This document shows positions 48,701 to 57,700 of a stretch of DNA of 64,000 nucleotides, in pieces (the first letter of the stretch is position 1; every line of letters starts with the position of its first letter). The translations under genes were made by a program, and so were the position numbers. The notes under the pieces were generated by a model that did no database searches, was not told where the DNA came from, and saw only the letters and a list, made by a program, of their open reading frames with translations. This DNA is from Ctenosaura bakeri (Eukaryota; Chordata; Lepidosauria; Squamata; Iguanidae): the NCBI GenBank assembly GCA_948474755.1, contig CAOLHI010000254.1:372001-436000 (forward strand), in the 5' to 3' direction.

Positions 48701-51700
48701 CGCTGGTTAACATTTTGCTTCCACATGCTATCCTATATGAATTTACCAAATGAAATCTTTATTCAAAAGGCCTTTCTTTATCATCATTTTAATGAGTCTT
48801 TGTTGGACTTTCCCTATGTTACTATAGCAGCAATACCTCCAATATTACTGTTAGTACTATACAACATTAAAGGTGGCATTTAAAACATACTGCAAATCAT
48901 GGGTTAATGCTCTATGCAGAAGCAGACACAGATCTGGACAAACTAGACTTTATCACTTTCAGACACAACAGCAAGGCGCAAGTCAGAGGGCAGAGACATC
49001 TCATTTCTTCACTAGATACATACAAAAGAAGAAGTGGTGATGGTATACCATTACTCGTGTTAGAATCATAGAGATGGAAGAGACCACAGGGGCCATGCAG
49101 ACCAACCCCCTACCATGCAGGAACACTACAGCAAGATAAGCTTTTTTAAAAAAAGTATGTATGAATAATTGTTTCATTTGCTACAGGAACATATCTGACA
49201 ACTCCCTTTCATTTAGTGTGCACAATTTAATTGCATAATCTTGTATGTGTACACACTACTGCAGAAACAAGTGACCTCAGCTGTAAAAGACAAGCCCAAA
49301 CATGTTTAAATGGGAAGCCTGTTAACTGCCATGAAGACTCATTTCAGCCAACAGCAGTGAGGGATTATAAAAGAAAACTTTAAGCTAAACTGGCTTCCAG
49401 ATGTTAAAGCTTTCATGCTAATAGCCAAGTGTGATGAGAAAAATGGCCAGACTCCTTTTGATCTGCAAGAAGAATAAACACAACATCCAGAAAACTTGAA
49501 GTTCACAAGTAAATTAACATTGTAGAGCAAGGATGTGGCCCTCCAGATGTTGTTTGTAACTCTCAGTGTCCCTCACCACTGGCTGTTATAGCTAGTGCTG
49601 AAAGAGTTGCAATCTAGCAACATCTACAGGTCCTCACAATCCCCACTTCTTTCACAGAAAATATGTGGAATTGTAGACAGATAATTTTGGTAGCTGGCAG
49701 GAGATCAGTACTGAGTCTACCACAAATTGAAAATATAAGTCTTAATGGAGGCCAAAGTGTGCTCAACTATGCTTGCCACAGAGTTTTCTAGCAGTGAAGT
49801 TTCTTCACTGAAGGCCCACTGTTCCAAAGCTATTACAATTCCTTGACCAACCGCTAATCATCATGGTTCCCAAAATGTAATTAGGCCCCAATATTTCAGA
49901 ATATTTAGGCTAATGGATTTAACACTATGTATCTACTCCTTATACTCTCTAATATAGTAAAAAGCAACTACTGTATTGTATTTCTGCTCAAAAATGAAAA
50001 TGTAAGCAATTTTTCCTTTCAGACATGCTAGATAGTTAGCTTTCACACATGCTAGATAGTGTAATTAAAGTATCTACAACTCAAAAAAGGAGCTAACTAT
50101 CTAGTACCTCCTTATTTATAAAGGAAACAGTTATGAATTTCTTTGTGTACTACCTAATGTTTCACAGGCATTGCTATATATGAGAAAATTACTTTGACAA
50201 GATTTTTAAAAATTAAAAAAGACCTGTACTCTTCTTTACATGCTTCATTTGCACTAGGCTATAATGAGGTCCAGATAAATTCTCTCATGGTTTTGTTTTA
50301 AATCCTTTTGCGAACTTCCTTCAGTGAGCAAAGAACAGGCTTAAAAAAAGGCCTTACTATTTATTAAAATCTTTCTAGATTGAGTTAGCAAGTTAGTGCA
50401 TAAAAATATGCTCATCTTCTGTTTTAGCTAAAATGCTATTATGGCTTTCTACTGATATAAAGCAGAAAAGTGTATTCAAATGGCAATCAGAAAGTGTATC
50501 CCAGGAAAAACAGCGCAATAACTTGGTCAGTGCCCTGAATCTGATGGTACCCAGAAATGAACTTTTCTCTCATTCATATTGGTGACTTTAAATCTGCTTT
50601 ATTAATTAGAAACAGTACTAATAGAAGAAGAGAAATGAAAGTCAATATGCCTGGTTCTGATGGTAAAATCAATTTCACAAGCTCAAAGAAAGTGACAGCA
50701 TACTGAAAGAGACAGTAGAAGGCATGACCAGGAAAGAAAGAAACGTCAAAAATGAGGAGAAGCTCAAGTCCCTGTATTCATACGATTGTTGCTCTAATGT
50801 TCTGCAGAAATAAAGGGAGATAAAAGATTAGATTTAAACTTACTATAAGTCCATCTGCGTGCTTCTCCTCATTACTTTGGTCCTTAAGGAAAAATGTTAC
50901 AAATATTAACATATCAATGTGTTATCAATGTCATTTATGCCTTTATATGAGAATGACACATTGCTCTTAAGAAATGCTTGTTATTATCTCTGAGAAGTGA
51001 GATAACTTCAGGAGGAGAAGAAAAAACTATTTGAAATATACTTTGCACATTGTTGCCAAAAATCAGCCATACTAATAGTGGAGTACAGTGGGCCCACTGT
51101 ATATGTGGGGGTTCCATTCCAGGAACCCCCATGAATATCAGAAATTGCAAATGCTCACGTCCCATTAGATTCAATGGTGGTGACATGCTTGTGGACACTT
51201 CAGCCCATCTGCACACATGTCACCACCATTTTAGGTATAGGATGTGATGCTTTGCAGTTGCTTGAAATCGTGGATCTGGAGGTCACAGGTAAGGAGGGTC
51301 CATTGTATTATTAAAACTTTATAAATATTGAAAAATCTTTTCTGGCAAATGAATACAGCAATGAAGGGGCATATCATACCAGTTAAATTTATTGCTAAAT
51401 ATTAGGAATAGATAGGCATAAATGTCTAAGCTCCTCCAATAAGATTCTGTGGTATCTTCCTTGTTGAAAAAAATATGAAAATATCTATTATAAAGTTATG
51501 TGTCACTTTAACAACATCACTGTGTTCAAGGATCTCTTTTGCAATGACTATGTGGTTCAGTTACACAGTATCTTATTTTACAGCATAATTTTTAAAAACT
51601 TATTCTTCACTTCTATATACTTTTCCCTAGCACAAGCATTATCTCTGTAGAGAAGAGAGCAGTGGGCAGAATGCCAAGTAGTGCAAATTTCTACTCCTAT

Positions 51701-54700
51701 CAGCTATACCCAAGAGTACTCCTAATCCAGCATTTGAAACATCCTGTTTAGGTTGTCAACCACTAAAATATGTATGTATGTATGTATGTATGTATTCTGG
51801 AAGAATCTACTCAAGAAACCTTGCTTGAAGATGATAGCTATGACTGTACTTGCCATGCGTAGCAAAAATTTGATCAAGTATCTCTTAGTCATCCAGCCTT
51901 CCAGAGGATTACATAATATGTAAATTTAGTGATATTTGATGAAAAAAAGTAAAGTGAGGTACAGAATATTTTTTAAGAGTAACATAGGGCTATATTCTAC
52001 AGAAACTAAACAATAATTTACCGAATACACCTGGAAATCTGGGACACAGTAATAACATTGGGTGAAATGGAATAATACTCACTTTTGTTTCAGATACTAT
52101 AATATGATTTCATGTTTCACTTAATTTAAAATATTGTTTATGTGATGTGCTCAAAATAGAATTCCAAACATATATATTTAATAGTAAATACCCAAATTCA
52201 TTGACATTTAACAGACATTCCACTTCCATTTTATGATGCCTCTTACAAATAGTTCACTAAACAGAAGGCATAGGCTATTACTGCCTAAACACCCTGAAGG
52301 CACAAGGTCCCATCTGTTCTTGGAAGCTAAGCGGTGTCAGGTGTACTTAGTACTTAGTTGGGGAACCACCAAGGAATACCAGATAGAGTAGACTACTCTT
52401 TCAAGGAAGAGTATTTCTTGCCTAAGATGACCTTATTAAATTCACAGGCATAGCAAAAGTTGGCAGGAAACTTGAAAGTATTATTATTATTGGTGGTGGC
52501 TGTGGTGGTGGTATTATTTGCCATCAAGTCAATTTTGATGTATGGCAATATGATGTTATGGACTTGTGTTAGGAAATGCTGTTCACATTCATTAGGGTTA
52601 GGGGTACAGGACCCTTGCAAAAGTGGAAAAATTGCAAATATCAAAATGGGTGTATCTGTGGGAAGGGGGCTGAAGCATGATGGGGAATGCACATCCAGGG
52701 TTCAAATCAGGTCTGGGAAAGCAGAGGGAAGAGGGGTAAGTCAGCACGGTGGCCCTATGCTTCCTCTCTCTCACCCATTTCCTTCCTTGGATATTTGAAA
52801 CATTGGGGGAGGGTTTGTAGTGCTGAGACATTGAGCTGTAAGCCATCCTTCGCTGGCCTGGCAGCGGCTGGTGGAGGAGGTGGAGGAGGACCAGAGGTGG
52901 GTTTTTAAAGGGCTACAAGGCCTGACTGGAGCTGCAAGAAAGAAGGTTCCCCCAGAAAAGAAGCACCTGAAGTGTGTGGGGGGGGTAGGGGTTAAAAAAC
53001 TCACAAATAATCAAATCCATGAAAGTCAAACCCACAAATGTGGAGGGCCGATTTTATTGGTTAAATTATAAGGTAAGGAGCTACTGGGAGGGAGAAGACA
53101 AAGGAATGTTAAAGTTGATCGGACTGTTTGAGGGGATTTGTGTAAGGCTAGTGAATGACAGTTGGTGAAAGTCAACTGGTTTTTTGGTTCAGACTGACAG
53201 TGGAGATTAGGGAACTGGTACGGTTGGTTTGAGTGGAAGGAAGATTTAGGGTTAAGAGTCAGTCAGGTTTAGGAACAAATGAGTGGTTTTTAAGATTCTG
53301 AGTTAGTTAGAGAGGAGTGTGAGAGAGTGTGTGGTGTTTTTAATGTAAAAAATCATTATTCTGCTTTGTTATGTTTAATTTCTGTAAACAAGGATTTGCT
53401 TTTGTTTCTAAACACTTTTGACCTCCCCAGGAATGCTATCTAATTAAATGGACAGGTGGTATCTAGCAGGGATAGAAAATGCATAAATCCCCATAATAAC
53501 CTTGAGGGCATTTAGATAGTCCCTACAGTTGATATCACACAAGGGGGACAAGAGGAAGTCCTTACACTGGTGGCACAGTGAGGATCAGAGAAAGCCGTCT
53601 CTCGGTGACTGCAGTGAGCATTGTGGAAGTCTTCACATTTGATGGGTTGAGGAGTAAAAACTCCAGATTTGCTATAGGAGTAGGATTTTATGAGGGGAAC
53701 CCCCACATCTGCTGGGAGTATGGTGGGATAAAGGCTGGAAAACCCCACCAGCAACCCTATGAATAAGAGATATACATGAGCCCTGGTCTTCAATTGCCCA
53801 GCTCAGATCTTTCAAAACCAGGGCTGTGGCTTCCTGGACTGAATCAATCCATCTGTAGTGCAGTTTCCTTTTCATACAGCCTTCCACTTCACCAAGCATT
53901 ATAATATTTTATTGTGAGTCATGTCATCTCATGATATGTTCAAATTATGACAGCCTCTGTTTAATCATCTTTTCATGCATTCCCAAGGAACTTTGGGCAC
54001 TGTACAATATTTTCTCCTCCAACTGTTTCTAGACTTCACAGGATCATCTCAGAACATCTAGTCTGAGAACACATGACAACAAAGTGAGTGTCGCACAATG
54101 CACTTTGTTGTTGGGAGTCTGAATCTGGTTCAGAAAAATCACTGTATCTTACAGTTACAAGTGCCACATGGCAAACACCACACTGAAAGTAATTTGGAAA
54201 GTTGTTACTGCACAGTGAAGCTGACAACACAGGTAGACAAGTGGTATTATGGATCACAAAATAAGTTTTCTGGTTTACATTTAAAAACAATGACAACCCA
54301 ACTACTATGTACAAGGATACTTGCTCGCCCAAAATTCAAATGAATTTGGGAAATAGCAACTCTTATTATTTCAACTTAATAACGTCTATTATCCCTGACT
54401 GTTAGCTCCTCACAAACCAACAGAATCTTTCAGTATACTAACACTGAAAAATATCCTCTAAAGAATAGTTACAACAAACAATAGCCCTGAATCATTTAAT
54501 CACTAGCTTATCAAAAGAGACTGATATGAGAAACTACATAAAAAATAGCAGAATACTGGAAACCAGATGTAAAATATATTAATAAAATAATTGATGCATT
54601 TCATCACAATTAATATTTATATATGTATATACTTATAGGACAAGAATCTGTAATCACATTTTGTTCAATACACAACATACACAAAACCTTTCTCTCTCTC

Positions 54701-57700
54701 CTCTCTGCCCCTCCCATATATAATCCTTTATTGGATCTTTGATGGTAATGCACATCCAAGTTTATAATTTCTGTTTTTTGAAAACTAGGCGTAGGAAAAT
54801 GTTCACAGAAGCTAAGCTGCCACTAAAGTAAAAATTTTCATTTTCTCAATGTAAATTGTAAGCACACAGCTTTTGGTCTACTAATCCATTTGTGGAAGGG
54901 TATAAAATGCAGCGGTCTGGATTTCACTGAAACTTTTTTATGGAATATGTTACTTGTTTACCGGGGTTGAATTCCTGCTTCTGCCAGGGAAAAACTTCTG
55001 CTTTGTCACACTAGGATATTTGTTACCAGGAAACCATTGCAATAACTAACTAAGGCAATTTTAAAATATAGTCAGTGGACTGAAATACTGATATTTGAAA
55101 AGGCAAAGATGGAATTTTGAACAGTCCGTGGTCAATGAAAACACATATCCTATCAAATCACAACTTCATTACTAGCCTTTGGCTGAAGTTATACTTCAGC
55201 CAAACAAAAGTATATATGGGATAAACTGATCCAACAATTTGGACTTAATGCTGTAGATATCATTTAGAAGCCTGCTTCACTTATACAGTCTGTTAGTACT
55301 TTGTCACGGACACTGTGTGATGAGTTTCCATGGCTGAGCAGAGAATCAAACTCTGTACTGCAGTATAAATGCATTGGGGTTCACTTTCTCCGATCAAAGT
55401 TCAACAACTGAGTCTATGACTAGGATTTTAAGTTACCCAGCAGAACTTATCGGGTTTTTCACTTCCAATTTGGCAAAAGCTTCCAGTTATCACTTAGTAA
55501 TGAATAGATTATTAAATGTAGAGAATCCAAAACTTTAGAATATATTGATACACACAGCCCTATTTTGAAGGCTAAGGACTTTAACCAAGCATATGCAATT
55601 TCTTCTCATGCTAATATATGCTCCATTTTATTAGTTCTGCACCACAGGCTAACTACTGAAGAAAGAACATGCTTTCACTCAACAATCTAAATGCAAGGTC
55701 ACTACTATTCAAAATCAGTTTCTGCAGGCATAAGCATTGTCAAGACTGTTCTCTTTACTATGATCTACTTTGGTTACTATTTATGAAGACCATCTACAAC
55801 TCTGCTCAGGGGGAAAAACGGCTAGTAATATCTGTTTCTTCCTACATTAATTTGAGGGTTTCCATGAAATTGACCAGAGGAAGAATTCTTAAAACTATTT
55901 AAATTACACAGACCTAAAAATAATCTGTTCATCTGTTCATCTAAACCACGTATAACAGAACACAATCACAAATGTTTGATGGCCACAATGCTTTGAACAA
56001 ATTGAAGAATTAGCATATTCACCACCAATTTAATCTGAACAAGGGCAAAACATCCTAGTATGACATGTATGAGGACTAGTTATAATAAACCTTTTCAGGA
56101 AGTTTGCAATTCTACTTGCATAATCTATGGGAAAAGATCGATATTAGCATTTAATTCATCCACCTGCAGGCAGTAACTAAAGGGAAACAATACACATATA
56201 CGCTCTTTTCATTTCTTAAGAACTTGAATTAGACAACCTCATCACAATATAACAACCAACAACAATTTATTCCACAAACAAACCTTTTACATATTTCACC
56301 AAGGATACTTACTTTAGCAATCTGCAGCAACACAATGCAGTGTTTTATTGATTCAACCATGCTCTGAGGGGGCAAAAACAAATATTTTAGGATCTCTAAT
56401 ATATATAATACCTATAATAAAATGTTGAGAAAGAGGAAAACATAAGAAGGTAAATGACATTCACTATCAATTCAATATCTAGTTGCCACTGATGTATGAA
56501 AAAACTGATCACCAAACTGCTATATTCAAATGAGTGACTGGGGTTCCTAGTTCCAGAATGAACTCCCCTGGCTATTTTGCAGATGGGGGAAAACAGAGGA
56601 TGCCTGGGAAACATCTAGATGTCATCTAGGAGAAGAGAACAGCCATATCCCTTACTGATTGGCAAAGAACTAAGGTGCTTTGAGTATAAGGGGGTCTGGC
56701 CCTAGCCCCACTCACTACCAGATCCAGCCTCACTCACTGGCACAGAACACACAAGATTTTAATAATTGCATATTTGTTAAACACATACTTACACTGGTTG
56801 TTTCTTTGAGGTTTTCAATTTTCTGCAAAAACAAGATATTTATTTAGCAACGTAGTTATCAATCTTCAAGAATATTTATGTTATACACTTTTCAACTCTA
56901 ACATATTAAAAATAAGATTAATGTTTGAAACTTAACTACACAGAGTCAGAAAGACTGCATGTGCTCTTGGGAGCAGAGGGTTTTCCATCCCTCCCACCCA
57001 AGGTTTTATGAACTGAAGATATACGAAGGAACTTGTTTAGCCAAATCACATGCAGGAAAAAAAAGGCTATCATCATGCACTGATCTTGATAGCTATTTCT
57101 TCCTATTAAGACATCATACAGAATGCAAATCACTGGGAAAAAGAACTCTCCAAGAGTAATAGAAGTCAATTTTTAGCAAAGTGTGTGTTGTGAAAACTCA
57201 GGGCGCCATTGTGTTACTAGCATGCAGCATTAAAAACCATGTTTTATTCAGAGATCAGAGCAGATTAAGTTTTGTGCAACATTCTGTAGCTCTAAGTACC
57301 CCCTCCCCAAAGCTGCATAGAAGACTGAGGACATTCCAGAACACTGTGAGAGGTGGTGCTGAGGGCTACAAGGGGAAGAAAGCATGCATTAGAATTTCTG
57401 CGCTTCCTTCTTCCTCTACTAAAGAACCTTTGCTGGGTTCCAATTCCCTTCATTTATAGAGGGGCAAGTCTAAATCCCACCCATATATTCCTGTATATGG
57501 AATTATACCATCTGGAATCATGTACAGAGAAGACAAATCTTCCACTTTGTCACTGCCACTGTTAATTTTAAGTAACCTGAGAATTATAATTCACATTGAA
57601 AGGTGGGACATAAATCCATGGGAAGATGAGAGAATTCTTTTGCAAGCTATGAATTATGTATAGAAACATACAAAAAGTTCTGTTCAATATATTACTCCAA

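Noticed and set aside
52273..52384. Functional 5S rRNA gene
   Set aside because: Many changes in conserved helices, and the sequence runs straight into a SINE body and tail.
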